Positions 17,341 through 26,839 of a DNA stretch of 64,000 nt are shown one piece after another. The DNA is from Pseudomonas eucalypticola. Lineage in GTDB: Bacteria > Pseudomonadota > Gammaproteobacteria > Pseudomonadales > Pseudomonadaceae. The translations under genes and the position numbers were made by a program. The DNA is taken from assembly GCF_013374995.1 (NCBI RefSeq), contig NZ_CP056030.1, positions 1,148,501 through 1,212,500 on the forward strand, given 5' to 3'. Below the pieces are notes generated by a model. It made no database searches, was not told the DNA's origin, and was given only the letters and a program-made list of their open reading frames with translations. Positions within the stretch are counted from its first letter, which is position 1; the number at the start of each line of letters is the position of its first letter.

Positions 17341-18693
17341 ATGAAAAAGCGCATGAACAAGTCAGCACGCAATCGTTTGTTGCAGGTCTCGGTGCTCAGC
17401 GCACTGGGTCTCGCTACGAGCGCCCATGCGTACGACGCTTTCGACCCGGAATCGCCGTGGATGCTCGGTGACTGGGGCGGGGAACGTACGGAACTGTTGA
17501 AAAAGGGCTATGACTTCACCCTGGAATACGTCGGGGAGGCGGGCAGCAACCTGGGTGGTGGCTACGACAAGGACGTGACCGCGCGCTACAGCGATCAGTT
17601 CGCCCTGGGCGTGGACATGGACCTGAACAAGATCCTGGGCTGGAAGGATGCCGAGTTCAAGCTGACGGTCACCGAGCGTAGTGGCCGTAACATCTCCAAC
17701 GACCGCATCGGCGACCCACGTGCTGGCACCCTCAGCTCTTCGCAGGAAGTGTGGGGCCGCGGCCAGACCTGGCGTTTGACCCAGATGTGGTACAAGCAGA
17801 AATTCTTCGACGGCGCCCTGGACGTCAAGGTCGGCCGCTTTGGCCCGGGCGAAGACTTCAACAGCTTCCCCTGCGACTTCCAGAACCTGACCTTCTGCGG
17901 CTCGCAGGTCGGTAACTGGGTGGGCGGCATCTGGTACAACTGGCCTGTCAGCCAGTGGGCTGGCCGCGTGAAGTACAACCTGACCCCCGAGTTCTACATG
18001 CAGGTCGGTGCGTACAACCAGAACCCGTCGAACCTGGAAACCGGCAACGGCTTCAAGCTCAACGGCAGCGGCACCAAGGGCACCATCCTGCCGGTGGAGG
18101 GCGTATGGTCGCCACAGGTCAATGGCCTGCCGGGTGAATACCGCCTGGGTTACTACTACAGCACCGCCAAGGCTGACGACGTCTACGACGGCATCGATGG
18201 CCAGCCACAACCGGTGTCGGGTGCCTACAAGACCCACGGCAGCAAGCACGGCTGGTGGATCGTGGCACAGCAGCAACTGACCGCTCACAACGGTGATGCC
18301 AGCCGCGGCCTGAGTGTGTTTGCCAACTTCACCGTGCATGACAAGGCTACCAACTACATCGACAACTACCAGCAGGTAGGCCTGGTGTACAAAGGCCCGT
18401 TCGACGCCCGCCCCAAGGATGACATCGGTGTAGGTATCGGCCGTATCCACGTCAACGACGATGCCCAGGACCGCGCCAAACTGGTCAACCAGCTCAATGG
18501 GATCGACGACTACGACAACCCCGGCTACCTGCCTGTGCAGGACACCGAGTACGACGCCGAGATCTACTATGGCTTCCACGTGACCAACTGGCTCACCGTG
18601 CGCCCCAACCTGCAATACATCAAGCACCCGGGTGGTGTTGACCAGGTGGACAATGCGGTGGTGGCTGGCCTGAAACTGCAAAGCAAGTTCTAA
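17341..18693 (+). CDS. oprB: Glucose/carbohydrate-selective porin OprB
   Basis: Outer-membrane channel that admits glucose to the periplasm. A 30-residue signal peptide ends SAHA. The mature start (YDAFDPESPWMLGDWGG) is typical of OprB, as are alternating beta-strand segments throughout and a final aromatic residue (KLQSKF, ending in Phe) needed for outer-membrane assembly. The length of 450 residues fits. It is the last gene of the gts operon, 87 bases after gtsD, and a REP-like hairpin follows. Confidence 0.95.
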   Translation: MKKRMNKSARNRLLQVSVLSALGLATSAHAYDAFDPESPWMLGDWGGERTELLKKGYDFTLEYVGEAGSNLGGGYDKDVTARYSDQFALGVDMDLNKILGWKDAEFKLTVTERSGRNISNDRIGDPRAGTLSSSQEVWGRGQTWRLTQMWYKQKFFDGALDVKVGRFGPGEDFNSFPCDFQNLTFCGSQVGNWVGGIWYNWPVSQWAGRVKYNLTPEFYMQVGAYNQNPSNLETGNGFKLNGSGTKGTILPVEGVWSPQVNGLPGEYRLGYYYSTAKADDVYDGIDGQPQPVSGAYKTHGSKHGWWIVAQQQLTAHNGDASRGLSVFANFTVHDKATNYIDNYQQVGLVYKGPFDARPKDDIGVGIGRIHVNDDAQDRAKLVNQLNGIDDYDNPGYLPVQDTEYDAEIYYGFHVTNWLTVRPNLQYIKHPGGVDQVDNAVVAGLKLQSKF

Positions 18694-18733
18694 CGCAAAA
18701 AGGGCGCTGAACCCGCCTTGTAGGCGCTGGCCT

Positions 18734-18771
18734 GCCAGCGAGCTTTTCAAGCCTTGGAAAAGCTCGCTGGC
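18734..18771. repeat. REP-like hairpin downstream of oprB
   Basis: GCCAGCGAGCTTTTC (18734-18748) is perfectly complementary to 18757-18771 around an 8-base loop, with further partial pairing outward. A related hairpin with the same GCTCGCTGGCAAGCC string lies at 25263-25323, so this is a dispersed repeat family. It could also end or stabilise the gts-oprB transcript. Confidence 0.65.
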
Positions 18772-18904
18772 AAGCCGGCTCCTGCGCCCCGCGTGAATCC
18801 CCGCTTACCCCAATGCGGCAAAAAGCTCGGCGAAAAACTGGTTTATATCGGTAAGATAGCGCTACCTCGAATAATATCAGCCGACCTCGGTGAGCTTTAC
18901 TTCC

Positions 18905-19771
18905 ATGTCTACTGTCATGCACGACCACCCGCTCCAGCGTTTCTTCAAGTCGCAGCGGCCTCGGCCCACCTTTGAGTGGGAGCGTTTTCAGCAGCGCGAC
19001 GTGCTGGTCATCGACCACCCCAAATGCCAGGCGGTATTCAGCCGCCAGGGCGCGCAATTGCTGCACTTTCGCCCCCAGGGGCAAAAACCCTGGCTATGGT
19101 GCTCGGCCCATTGGCCCCAGGCCGGCGCCATCCGTGGTGGTGTACCGGTATGCTGGCCCTGGTATGGCCGCCACCCCAGTGAAGGCATGTGGCCGGCCCA
19201 CGGCTGGGGCCGCCTGGTGGATTGGAAGCTGCACGACAGCAGCGAAGACAATGACGGTGTGACCCTGCACTGGCGGCTGATGCTGTGTGACTGGCAGGTA
19301 GACCTGCATGCGCGGCTGGGTGAGCAAATGGAATTGCGCCTGAGCACCGAGCACCAGGACAGCCTGCCGTGCCAGCTGAGCCATGCCCTGCTGGCCTACT
19401 GGCGCATCGGCGATGTGAACGAAGTGAGCCTGGAAGGCCTGGACGGCGTGCGCAGTTACGACAAGCTGAGCCGCAAGACCACCACGCACACTGGCGAACT
19501 GGAAGTCACCGGCGCCTGCCAGCGTGTGTTCAGCGGGGCCAGCCAGGTGCACCTCAAAGACCATGCCTGGGCCCGGAAGCTGGCCATCCACACGGCTGAC
19601 AGCGAGGACACCGTGGTGTGGCACCCCGGGTCGCGGCCGCTGCTGGGTGTGGCGGGTAACGAAAGCCAGGGGTTCCTGTGCGTGGAGGCCACCAGTGGCA
19701 GCCAGGACAACCTGAGCCTGGCGCCAGGTGAAAAAGCCCACCTGACCCTGCAGGCGCGGCTGCTCAACTGA
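18905..19771 (+). CDS. Aldose 1-epimerase / D-hexose-6-phosphate mutarotase family protein
   Basis: A 288-residue galactose mutarotase-like beta-sandwich enzyme of the YeaD type, which equilibrates alpha and beta anomers of hexose-6-phosphate. Motifs seen: NCLHF-like GAQLLHFRPQGQKPWLW, IRGGVPVCWPWYG, and HGWGRLVDW containing the conserved His. The ATG at 18905 was chosen over a GTG at 18890. It stands between oprB and hexR, convergent with hexR, as in P. putida, in keeping with a support role for Glk and Zwf. Confidence 0.85.
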   Translation: MSTVMHDHPLQRFFKSQRPRPTFEWERFQQRDVLVIDHPKCQAVFSRQGAQLLHFRPQGQKPWLWCSAHWPQAGAIRGGVPVCWPWYGRHPSEGMWPAHGWGRLVDWKLHDSSEDNDGVTLHWRLMLCDWQVDLHARLGEQMELRLSTEHQDSLPCQLSHALLAYWRIGDVNEVSLEGLDGVRSYDKLSRKTTTHTGELEVTGACQRVFSGASQVHLKDHAWARKLAIHTADSEDTVVWHPGSRPLLGVAGNESQGFLCVEATSGSQDNLSLAPGEKAHLTLQARLLN

Positions 19772-19819
19772 AGGGTGAGACAGCGCGGCGCGCGATGGAC
19801 CTGATGCGGCGGCGGGGCC

Positions 19820-20689
19820 TTAATTCAATTCGTCGTCGATGGGGTAGCGGCTCGCGTTCAGGCTTTCCTTGATCTTGCGCAGGTGCGGCTGGAAATCGGC
19901 GCCGCGACGAAGGGTCATGCCCGTGGCCAGCACATCGAGTACGGTTAACTGAATGATGCGGGAAGTCATCGGCATATAAATGTCGGTGTCCTCAGGCAGC
20001 GGAATGTTCAGGCTCAGGCTGCTGGCCTTCGCCAGCGGCGAGTCCTTGGCGGTCAGGCCTAGCACCGATGCGCCGTTTTCCCGTGCCACCCGGGCCACTT
20101 CCACCAGCTCGCGGGTGCGGCCGGTGTAGGAAATGATCACAAACAGCTCGCCGGTATGGGCGACCGACGCCAGCATTCGCTGCATCAGCACATCGGCATG
20201 AGCCGACACGGCCAGGTTGAAACGGAAGAACTTGTGCTGGGCATCCAGCGCCACCGGCGCCGAGGCGCCCAGGCCGAAGAAATGGATCTGCCGGGCCTGT
20301 ATCAGCATGTCCACGGCGCGGCTGATCAACTGAGGATCCAGTTGCTGACAGGCGCTGTCCAATGATGCAATGGCACTGCCGAAAATCTTCTGCGTATAGG
20401 CGGCCGGGTCATCATCGGCTTCCACCGCGCGGCTGACGTAGGCAGCGCCGCTGGCCAGGCTCTGGGCCAGTTGCAGCTTCAGCTCGGGGTAACCACTGAC
20501 CCCGAACGAACGGCAGAACCGGTTGACCGTCGGTTCGCTGACCGAGGCGGCCTGGGCCAGCGCGGCGATACTGAAGCGGGTGGCTTGCTGGGGGTTGAGC
20601 AAAATAACTTCGGCGACTTTGCGTTCAGCCTTGTTCAGCTCTTCGAGGCGGCCCTGGATTTGCTCCAGGAGATTACGCACGCGGTCCAT
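19820..20689 (-). CDS. hexR: Transcriptional repressor HexR
   Basis: RpiR-family repressor of the glucose genes; its ligand is 2-keto-3-deoxy-6-phosphogluconate. The N-terminal RpiR helix-turn-helix is at residues 1-77 ([24 protein letters not shown]), and a SIS sugar-phosphate-binding domain is at about 120-255 ([32 protein letters not shown]). The length is 289 residues. It is divergent from zwf, with a HexR-type palindrome in the 204-base gap, so it probably regulates zwf-pgl-eda and itself, and edd/gap at a distance. Confidence 0.95.
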   Translation of the reverse strand: MDRVRNLLEQIQGRLEELNKAERKVAEVILLNPQQATRFSIAALAQAASVSEPTVNRFCRSFGVSGYPELKLQLAQSLASGAAYVSRAVEADDDPAAYTQKIFGSAIASLDSACQQLDPQLISRAVDMLIQARQIHFFGLGASAPVALDAQHKFFRFNLAVSAHADVLMQRMLASVAHTGELFVIISYTGRTRELVEVARVARENGASVLGLTAKDSPLAKASSLSLNIPLPEDTDIYMPMTSRIIQLTVLDVLATGMTLRRGADFQPHLRKIKESLNASRYPIDDELN

Positions 20690-20809
20690 GTTATGTCCTT
20701 GGGTCGAGGATGCAGCCAGTACAGCTGTCTGGCGCGGCTGTATTCACGGGTGGCCTATCGTACTGAGGGCTTGGTGCGATCACCACTCGAATCTGCTGTA
20801 CCGGGAAAA

Positions 20810-20828
20810 TGTTGTGTTTATTACTACA
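20810..20828. promoter_or_regulatory. HexR-type operator upstream of zwf
   Basis: TGTTGTGTTTATTACTACA is an imperfect palindrome (TGTTGT/ACTACA arms) in the hexR-zwf gap, 66-84 bases before the zwf ATG. It shares the TTGT-N7-AC core of the site at 3380-3394. Confidence 0.65.
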
Positions 20829-20880
20829 TTTTCCCTTGAATGGTGCCTTGAAAAAAGGTATTTCTAGTCTAACTTGATAA

Positions 20881-20888
20881 AAGAACAA
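20881..20888 (+). promoter_or_regulatory. Crc/Hfq-type motif AAnAAnAA before zwf
   Basis: AAGAACAA within six bases of the zwf ATG at 20894, replacing a conventional strong ribosome site. Candidate catabolite-repression target. Confidence 0.4.
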
Positions 20889-20893
20889 ACATC

Positions 20894-22363
20894 ATGCCTT
20901 CGACTTCCGTAGAACCCTGCACTTTTGCCTTGTTTGGCGCCTTGGGCGACCTGGCATTGCGCAAGCTGTTCCCGGCGCTCTACCAGCTTGATCGAGCCCA
21001 GTTGCTGCACGACGACACGCGCATTCTGGCGCTGGCCCGCGAGGCCGGCACGCCCGAGCAGCACTTGGCCAATATCGAGGAACACCTGCGGCTGTATGTG
21101 GCCAAGGCGCAGGTCGAAGAAGAGCCGCTGCGCCGCTTCCTGGCGCGGCTGAGCTACGTGCATGTTGATTTCATGAAAGCCGAGGACTATGCCCAGTTGG
21201 CCGAGCGTGTGGGCGCCAGCGAGCAATTGATCGCCTACTTCGCCACGCCCGCGGCCGTGTACGGCGGCATCTGCGAGAACCTGGCCAAAGTCGGCCTGGC
21301 TGACCGTATCCGCGTTGTTCTGGAAAAGCCCATCGGCCACGACCTGGCTTCCTCGCGTCGGGTCAATGACGCGGTTGCGCAGTATTTCCCGGAAAACCGC
21401 ATCTACCGTATCGACCACTACCTGGGCAAGGAGACGGTACAGAACCTGATCGCCCTGCGGTTCGCCAACAGCCTGTTCGAAACCCAGTGGAACCAGAACT
21501 ACATTTCCCACGTGGAAATCACTGTGGCCGAGGAAGTCGGCATCGAGGGACGTTGGGGCTATTTCGACCAGGCCGGCCAGTTACGCGACATGATCCAGAA
21601 CCACCTGCTGCAACTGTTGTGCCTGATCGCCATGGACCCGCCTGCCGAACTTTCGGCCGACAGTATCCGTGACGAGAAGGTCAAGGTGCTCAAGGCGCTG
21701 GCGCCCATCAGCGGCGAAGGCCTGGCCACTCAGGTAGTGCGTGGCCAGTACATTGCCGGCTACAGCCGCGGCAAGGCGGTGCCCGGTTACCTGGAAGAAG
21801 AGAATTCCAACACCCAGAGCGACACCGAGACGTTCGTCGCCCTGCGTGCCGATATCCGCAACTGGCGTTGGGCCGGCGTGCCGTTCTACCTGCGTACCGG
21901 CAAGCGCATGCCGCAGAAGCTGTCGCAGATCGTCATCCACTTCAAGGAACCGCAGCACTACATCTTCGCCCCCGAACAGCGCCTGCAGATCAGCAACAAG
22001 CTGATCATCCGCCTGCAACCGGACGAAGGCATCTCCCTGCGGGTGATGACCAAGGACCAAGGCCTGGACAAAGGCATGCAACTGCGCAGCGGCCCGCTGC
22101 AACTGAACTTCTCCGATACCTACCGCAGCGCGCGCATCCCCGATGCCTACGAGCGGTTGTTGCTGGAGGTGATGCAGGGCAATCAGAACCTGTTTGTCCG
22201 TAAAGATGAAATCGAATATGCGTGGAAGTGGTGCGACCAGTTGATCGCCGGCTGGAAGAAGTCGGGCGATGCGCCCAAGCCGTACGCGGCCGGGTCGTGG
22301 GGGCCTATGAGCTCCATTGCACTGATTACCCGCGATGGGAGGTCCTGGTATGGCGATATCTGA
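20894..22363 (+). CDS. zwf: Glucose-6-phosphate 1-dehydrogenase
   Basis: Oxidises glucose-6-phosphate to 6-phosphogluconolactone with NADP/NAD. The nucleotide-binding start is [12 protein letters not shown] (13-24), the EKPIGHD motif is near 144-150, and the active-site RIDHYLGKE is at 172-180. The length of 489 residues is normal. First gene of the zwf-pgl-eda operon; its 3' end overlaps pgl by 14 bases. Under HexR and probable Crc control. Confidence 0.97.
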   Translation: MPSTSVEPCTFALFGALGDLALRKLFPALYQLDRAQLLHDDTRILALAREAGTPEQHLANIEEHLRLYVAKAQVEEEPLRRFLARLSYVHVDFMKAEDYAQLAERVGASEQLIAYFATPAAVYGGICENLAKVGLADRIRVVLEKPIGHDLASSRRVNDAVAQYFPENRIYRIDHYLGKETVQNLIALRFANSLFETQWNQNYISHVEITVAEEVGIEGRWGYFDQAGQLRDMIQNHLLQLLCLIAMDPPAELSADSIRDEKVKVLKALAPISGEGLATQVVRGQYIAGYSRGKAVPGYLEEENSNTQSDTETFVALRADIRNWRWAGVPFYLRTGKRMPQKLSQIVIHFKEPQHYIFAPEQRLQISNKLIIRLQPDEGISLRVMTKDQGLDKGMQLRSGPLQLNFSDTYRSARIPDAYERLLLEVMQGNQNLFVRKDEIEYAWKWCDQLIAGWKKSGDAPKPYAAGSWGPMSSIALITRDGRSWYGDI

Positions 22364-23063
22364 ACTCAAACTGCCAAGCGAAGTGGTTCCACGCGACTTC
22401 GCCAGCTCACCTCTGCTGGCCGAAGGGCTGGCAGCCACGGTGGCCGACAAACTGCGTGCTGCCATCGAGCAGCGCAGCGTCGCCACCCTGGTGGTCTCCG
22501 GTGGCCGCAGCCCGGTGATGTTTTTCCAGTGCCTGGCGCGCCAGGCACTGGACTGGTCCAAGGTAGTGGTCAGCCTGGCCGACGAGCGCTGGGTACCGGT
22601 CGAGCATGCCGACAGCAACGCCGGCCTGCTCAAGCGCTACCTGTTGGTGGGCGCCGTGGCCAAGGCGCGTTTCGTCAGCCTGTACAGCCCCGCCCAGAAC
22701 CTGGAACTGGCCGCTGATGAGGCCGACGCCGTGCTCGGCGAGCTGCCGGCTATCGACGTGCTGATTCTGGGCATGGGCGACGACGGTCATACCGCGTCGC
22801 TGTTTCCCAACAGCCCGAACCTGGCCCAGGCGCTGGAGCCGGCCGGCAGCCGCCGCTGCCTGCCCATGCTGGCACCCACCGTGCCGCACCAGCGCCTGAC
22901 CATGACCCGCGCCCTGTTGGCCACGGCCGGTTACACCGCGCTGTCGCTGCAAGGGCAGGGCAAATTGAACACGCTGCGTGACGCGCTGGCGGGTGATGAC
23001 ATTGCCCAGATGCCGGTGCGCGCCTTCTTACACTCTCCACTGGATATCTACTGGTGCCCCTGA
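22350..23063 (+). CDS. pgl: 6-phosphogluconolactonase (DevB type)
   Basis: Hydrolyses 6-phosphogluconolactone to 6-phosphogluconate. The 237-residue protein has NagB-like/DevB motifs: [18 protein letters not shown] and [14 protein letters not shown]. The ATG at 22350 was chosen because GGGAGG lies about 7 bases ahead; an upstream in-frame start would extend into zwf. It overlaps the end of zwf and is followed 17 bases later by eda. Confidence 0.95.
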   Translation: MAISELKLPSEVVPRDFASSPLLAEGLAATVADKLRAAIEQRSVATLVVSGGRSPVMFFQCLARQALDWSKVVVSLADERWVPVEHADSNAGLLKRYLLVGAVAKARFVSLYSPAQNLELAADEADAVLGELPAIDVLILGMGDDGHTASLFPNSPNLAQALEPAGSRRCLPMLAPTVPHQRLTMTRALLATAGYTALSLQGQGKLNTLRDALAGDDIAQMPVRAFLHSPLDIYWCP

Positions 23064-23080
23064 GCCAAGGATCAGCCGCT

Positions 23081-23758
23081 ATGACGACACTCGAAAAACA
23101 ACAACTGGTGCAAAACCGCATGGCGGACAAGGTGGCCCTGATCGACACCCTGGCCGCCAAGGCGAAGATTCTTCCGGTGATCACCATCGCCCGTGAAGAA
23201 GACATTCTGCCGTTGGCCGATGCCTTGGCTGCCGGCGGCCTGACTGCACTGGAAGTGACCTTGCGTTCGGAGCTGGGCCTGAAGGCCATCAAGCTGCTGC
23301 GCCAGGAGCGCCCCGAGTTGATCGTCGGTGCCGGCACCGTGCTGGACCGCCACATGCTGGCGGCCACCGAGGCCGCGGGCTCGCAGTTTACCGTGACCCC
23401 GGGCGTGACCCAGGACATGCTCGAAGCGGGCGTCGAAAGCCCGTTGCCGCTGTTGCCAGGCATCAGCAGTCCATCGGAGCTGATGATGGGCTACGCCCTG
23501 GGCTACCGTCGCTTCAAGCTGTTCCCGGCGGAAGTGAGCGGGGGCGTGGCGGCGATCAAGGCATTTGGCGGCCCTTTCCCCTCGGTGCGTTTCTGCCCGA
23601 CGGGGGGCGTTGGCCCAGCCAACCTGAAAAGTTACATGGCCCAACCCAACGTGATGTGCGTGGGCGGCTCCTGGATGCTGGACAGCGCGTGGATCAAGAA
23701 CCGTGACTGGGCGCGCATCCAGGAATGCACGGCCGAGGCGGTGGCGCTGTTCGACTGA
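23081..23758 (+). CDS. eda: KDPG (2-dehydro-3-deoxy-phosphogluconate) aldolase
   Basis: Cleaves 2-keto-3-deoxy-6-phosphogluconate to pyruvate and glyceraldehyde-3-phosphate. A class I aldolase with Schiff-base Lys146 in RRFKLFPAE and the catalytic Glu58 in ALEVTLRS. It has 225 residues from the ATG at 23081 (AAGGA about 11 bases ahead). Last gene of zwf-pgl-eda; a Rho-independent terminator follows within 40 bases, and its T-run now abuts a repeat element. Confidence 0.96.
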   Translation: MTTLEKQQLVQNRMADKVALIDTLAAKAKILPVITIAREEDILPLADALAAGGLTALEVTLRSELGLKAIKLLRQERPELIVGAGTVLDRHMLAATEAAGSQFTVTPGVTQDMLEAGVESPLPLLPGISSPSELMMGYALGYRRFKLFPAEVSGGVAAIKAFGGPFPSVRFCPTGGVGPANLKSYMAQPNVMCVGGSWMLDSAWIKNRDWARIQECTAEAVALFD

Positions 23759-23792
23759 TTATTGGCTTGCTGTTGGTTGTTTTACGGCTTTT

Positions 23793-23822
23793 GGGGGCGC
23801 TTGGTCGGCGCCCCTTTTTTTT
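23793..23822 (+). terminator. Rho-independent terminator of zwf-pgl-eda
   Basis: GGGGCGC (23794-23800), 7-base loop, GCGCCCC (23808-23814), then eight T. The T-run is shared with the left edge of the palindromic element. Confidence 0.85.
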
Positions 23823-24270
23823 GGTTCTTCACGGATTGCCGGGAATGTTGGTGGTGCTTACGAAGATCTTTAGTGGACAAACAAGGCGGCCCAGGTGATC
23901 TCACAGGCATAACTGGCCCGAAACAGATGTGGGACCGGGCTTGCCCGGGAAGCGCCGTGCGGACGGCGCTCGATCTCGACAGCGACACTACAACATCGCC
24001 TGGCGCCTCGTAGCCCTGCTGCAATCTCCAGCCAGGAGCTCCGACGGACATTCTATCGGCCCGCCTTCAACCGCATGAAGGCCACCAAATACCTGTCTTG
24101 GCATTTCCTGCGCCCTTGAAATCGAGCGCCGCCCGCGCGGCGCTTCCCGGGCAAGCCCGGTCCCACATCTGTTTCGGGCCAGTTATGCCTGGGGCATTAC
24201 CTGGTCCGCTCTGTTTGCTCACTGCGGATCTGTGGTGGTGCCACACCTTCCCGGGATTCCGTGAAGAACC
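23823..24270. mobile_element. 448-bp palindromic MITE-like element inserted in the eda terminator T-tract
   Basis: The ends are inverted: GGTTCTTCACGGA at 23823 and its complement ending at 24270. The two arms (about 23823-23974 and 24121-24270) are alignable over roughly 150 bases, and the inner 71 bases of each arm (23904-23974 and 24121-24191) differ at only about two positions. The 146-base centre has no convincing gene. Runs of eight T (left) and seven T (right) flank the ends, as expected of a direct target duplication. A related solo end lies at 426-484. The element type is inferred; no transposase is encoded. Confidence 0.6.
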
Positions 24271-24333
24271 TTTTTTTGCCCGGCATTCCTGTGCCGGGCT
24301 TGCGGGCCGAAAGCGGGAACCAGGCGGCGCATT

Positions 24334-24570
24334 TCAATGCTTGGGTGCCGGCCGGTTGTGCTTCTTGCGCAGCGGCTCCAGCAGGTCCGACAGCCCGTTG
24401 TGGTCGATCTCCTGCATCAATGCCAGCAGCCCACCGAGTTCCCCTTTGGGAAACCCCTCGCGTGCGAACCAGTTCAAATAAGGACCTGGCAGGTCGGCCA
24501 GAATACGCCCTTTGTATTTGCCGAAAGGCATTTCACGAGTAATCAATAATTCAAGTTTTTCCGGATTCAT
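24334..24570 (-). CDS. DUF3820-family small protein
   Basis: A 78-residue cytosolic protein with the family pattern MPFGKYKGRILADLPGPYLNWFAREGFPKGELG; the family has been described as a putative quorum-sensing-regulated virulence factor. Biochemical role is unknown. The start at MNPEKLELL (24570) was preferred; the open frame runs further upstream with no good ribosome site. It lies next to the palindromic element and is divergent from the following gene. Confidence 0.8.
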   Translation of the reverse strand: MNPEKLELLITREMPFGKYKGRILADLPGPYLNWFAREGFPKGELGGLLALMQEIDHNGLSDLLEPLRKKHNRPAPKH

Positions 24571-24774
24571 GGGCATCAAATACTGGGGTGCAAAAGGAAA
24601 TCGAAGATACATGCATTCTGCATGACCGCCAAACCCGTTTCATGCAGAACGCGCGACACGTGAAATTTAATGTTGTCGTAACCAATTGAATTTAAAGGTT
24701 TTTATAAAACGTAGTAATTGGCACAAACCCTGCGATATACCTTCGTAACCTTTCAACCCACGAGGGAATCGAAA

Positions 24775-25230
24775 ATGTCCAATCCAAACAAAGAAGTTAT
24801 CTCTGTACTGAACGACCTGATCGAAACCAGCAAGGACGGCCAGAAAGGTTTTCAAACCTGCGCCGAAGACATCAAGAACGCCGAGCTGAAAGCCCTGTTC
24901 GTCAAGCACGCTCAGGAATGCGGTGAGGCGGCGGCAGAGCTGCAACGCGAAGTGCGTGCGCTGGGTGGTGACCCGGAAGACTCTACCAGTGTTGCCGGTG
25001 ACCTGCACCGCCGTTGGGTAGACGTGAAGTCGCTGTTCACCGGCAAAGATGAAGAAGCGGTGCTGAACGAAGCTGAGCGCGGTGAAGACCACGCCATCAA
25101 GGCTTACAAGGAGGCCTTGGCCAAGCCACTGCCTGCCAACATCTACGCCATTGTCGAGCGCCAATTCCACGGTGTGCAGCGCAACCATGACCAAGTCAAG
25201 GCACTGCGCAACATTGCTCGCGCCAGCTGA
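24775..25230 (+). CDS. PA2169-family (DUF2383) four-helix-bundle protein
   Basis: A 151-residue ferritin-like helical protein without signal peptide. The sequence is dominated by amphipathic helices (VISVLNDLIETSKDGQKGF, ALFVKHAQECGEAAAELQRE, EDHAIKAYKEALA) matching the DUF2383/PA2169 family seen in stress and stationary-phase regulons of pseudomonads. No metal-binding His/Glu pairs could be assigned with confidence. The ATG at 24775 follows GAGGG about 10 bases upstream. A REP-like hairpin lies downstream. Confidence 0.82.
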   Translation: MSNPNKEVISVLNDLIETSKDGQKGFQTCAEDIKNAELKALFVKHAQECGEAAAELQREVRALGGDPEDSTSVAGDLHRRWVDVKSLFTGKDEEAVLNEAERGEDHAIKAYKEALAKPLPANIYAIVERQFHGVQRNHDQVKALRNIARAS

Positions 25231-25262
25231 TAGACCATAGCCAACGCTACGCTGGCTTCCTT

Positions 25263-25323
25263 GGGAGCTGGCTTTCCAGCAGGTTTTCGGATTCCCCGGA
25301 AGCTCGCTGGCAAGCCAGCTCCC
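25263..25323. repeat. REP-like hairpin
   Basis: GGGAGCTGGCTTTCCAGC (from 25263) pairs with GCTGGCAAGCCAGCTCCC (ending 25323). It shares GCTCGCTGGCAAGCC with the hairpin at 18734-18771, so the two are copies of one repeat. Lies between two convergent genes. Confidence 0.65.
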
Positions 25324-25333
25324 TTTGCTGTTT

Positions 25334-26839
25334 TCAACCCACTGCTCTTTCGCGGAAACCCACCTGGTTCCGGCCGTTGTCCTTGGCTTGATACAAGGCC
25401 ACGTCCGCCGCTGCCAGCAAATCCTCCAGCTTCAGCCCGGAGCGTGACCTGTGCGTGCCTATGCCCACGCTGACCGTTACCGGCCTGTCATCGTTGCCAT
25501 AAGGCGGCTGATGCTCGACCGCGTTGCGGATGGTCTCGGCGATGATCAGCGCGCCATTCAAGTCGGTCTCGGCCAGCACGACCATGAACTCCTCGCCGCC
25601 ATAGCGTGCTGCAAGGTCGGCAGGCCGGCGTATGCAGCCGGCAATGACCTTGGCTACGCGCCGCAAAGCCTCGTCACCGCCTGGGTGCCCGTGGCGTTCA
25701 TTGAAGGCCTTGAAATGGTCCACGTCGATCATCAGCAACGACAGCGGTTTGCCATTGCGCTGCGCCCGTGCCCATTCGGTGCGCAAGGTGCGGTCGAGGC
25801 TGCGGCGGTTGGCCAGCCCCGTCAAGCTATCGGTGGACGCCAGGGTGGCCAGTTCACGCTCCGCACTGAGGCGCCGCCGCAGCTCACGGCCCATCATCAG
25901 GCACAGCCATGACAAGGCCAGGCACAGCAGCGCGGTGGCGGTACCGACGAAGGCAACGGTACGGCGCCATGGCGCATAGACTTCTTCGGTGGACAGAGCA
26001 ACGATCACGACCAGCGGCAACTGCCCGACCTTGGCGAAGGTATACAGGCGTTCCTTGTTGTCCAGGCTCGAGGTGGAAACGAAACTGCCACTGCCTTCGC
26101 GCACGACACGGCGGAAGTTCGGCCGCTGGCTGAAGTCCTGGCCTATCAGGTTCTGGCCGGGCATCTCTGGCTCGCGGGCCAGGAACAGCCCTTCTTCACT
26201 GATCAGGTTGACGTTGCTGTCCTTGCCGATGCTCAGGCTTTTGAACAGCTCGGCGAAGTAAGCCAGTTGCAGCGCGCCGGAGGCCACGCCAAGAAACTCG
26301 CCGCTGGGCGAGGACATGCGCCGGCTGAAGCTGATACACCACCCCAGATTGCCAATACGGTCGTGAAAAGGCGCGCTGATCTCCAGGCCGGCGTCGGGAT
26401 GGTCGCGCAGATACTGAAAGTTGGGGCGGTCGCTGAAGTTGGCCTGGCGCGGCGGGTAGCGGCGCGAGTCGGCGACGATGTCCCCCGCGGGGTTCAACCA
26501 CAAGATGTCCCCGCGAAACGGCCCGGTAACGGCGGCATCGAATAGCACTCGGTGACGCAGGCTCTGGGGGATGCGCTGGAAGTCAGGGTGCTGGGTAGCT
26601 TCGATCAGCCCTTTGATCGACTGGTCATACAGGTCGACATTGCGCTGCACATCCAGGTTGATCAGCTGCACGATGTTATTGGCCGAGCGCGCGGCCGAAC
26701 GCTCGGCGCTGGCGTGCTCACGCACCAGGAGGAAGGTGACGATACCGACAATCGCGAGGATGGCCAGCGCGCAGCCGATATATAAATACCGAAGCGGCGC
26801 GCGCGATTGCCGCCGTGAAGTTGGATGGGTAAGGCGCAC
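25334..26839 (-). CDS. Periplasmic-sensor (Cache-like) diguanylate cyclase
   Basis: A 501-residue membrane protein. Span 1 at about 17-42, a long periplasmic sensor region of dCache type (about 45-285, with ILWLNPAGDIVADSR and YLRDHPDAGLEIS), and span 2 at about 290-315 are followed by a GGDEF domain. It has an intact GGEEF and an RxxD inhibitory site (RPAD) five residues before it, so it should make cyclic di-GMP with product inhibition in response to an extracellular small molecule. Convergent with the DUF2383 gene; probably monocistronic. Confidence 0.92.
   Translation of the reverse strand: MRLTHPTSRRQSRAPLRYLYIGCALAILAIVGIVTFLLVREHASAERSAARSANNIVQLINLDVQRNVDLYDQSIKGLIEATQHPDFQRIPQSLRHRVLFDAAVTGPFRGDILWLNPAGDIVADSRRYPPRQANFSDRPNFQYLRDHPDAGLEISAPFHDRIGNLGWCISFSRRMSSPSGEFLGVASGALQLAYFAELFKSLSIGKDSNVNLISEEGLFLAREPEMPGQNLIGQDFSQRPNFRRVVREGSGSFVSTSSLDNKERLYTFAKVGQLPLVVIVALSTEEVYAPWRRTVAFVGTATALLCLALSWLCLMMGRELRRRLSAERELATLASTDSLTGLANRRSLDRTLRTEWARAQRNGKPLSLLMIDVDHFKAFNERHGHPGGDEALRRVAKVIAGCIRRPADLAARYGGEEFMVVLAETDLNGALIIAETIRNAVEHQPPYGNDDRPVTVSVGIGTHRSRSGLKLEDLLAAADVALYQAKDNGRNQVGFRERAVG

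Noticed and set aside
23975..24120. Centre of the palindromic element as a coding remnant
   Set aside because: One frame ends with a short peptide reading KYLSWHFLRP, but it is under 40 codons and has no start or recognisable transposase motif.
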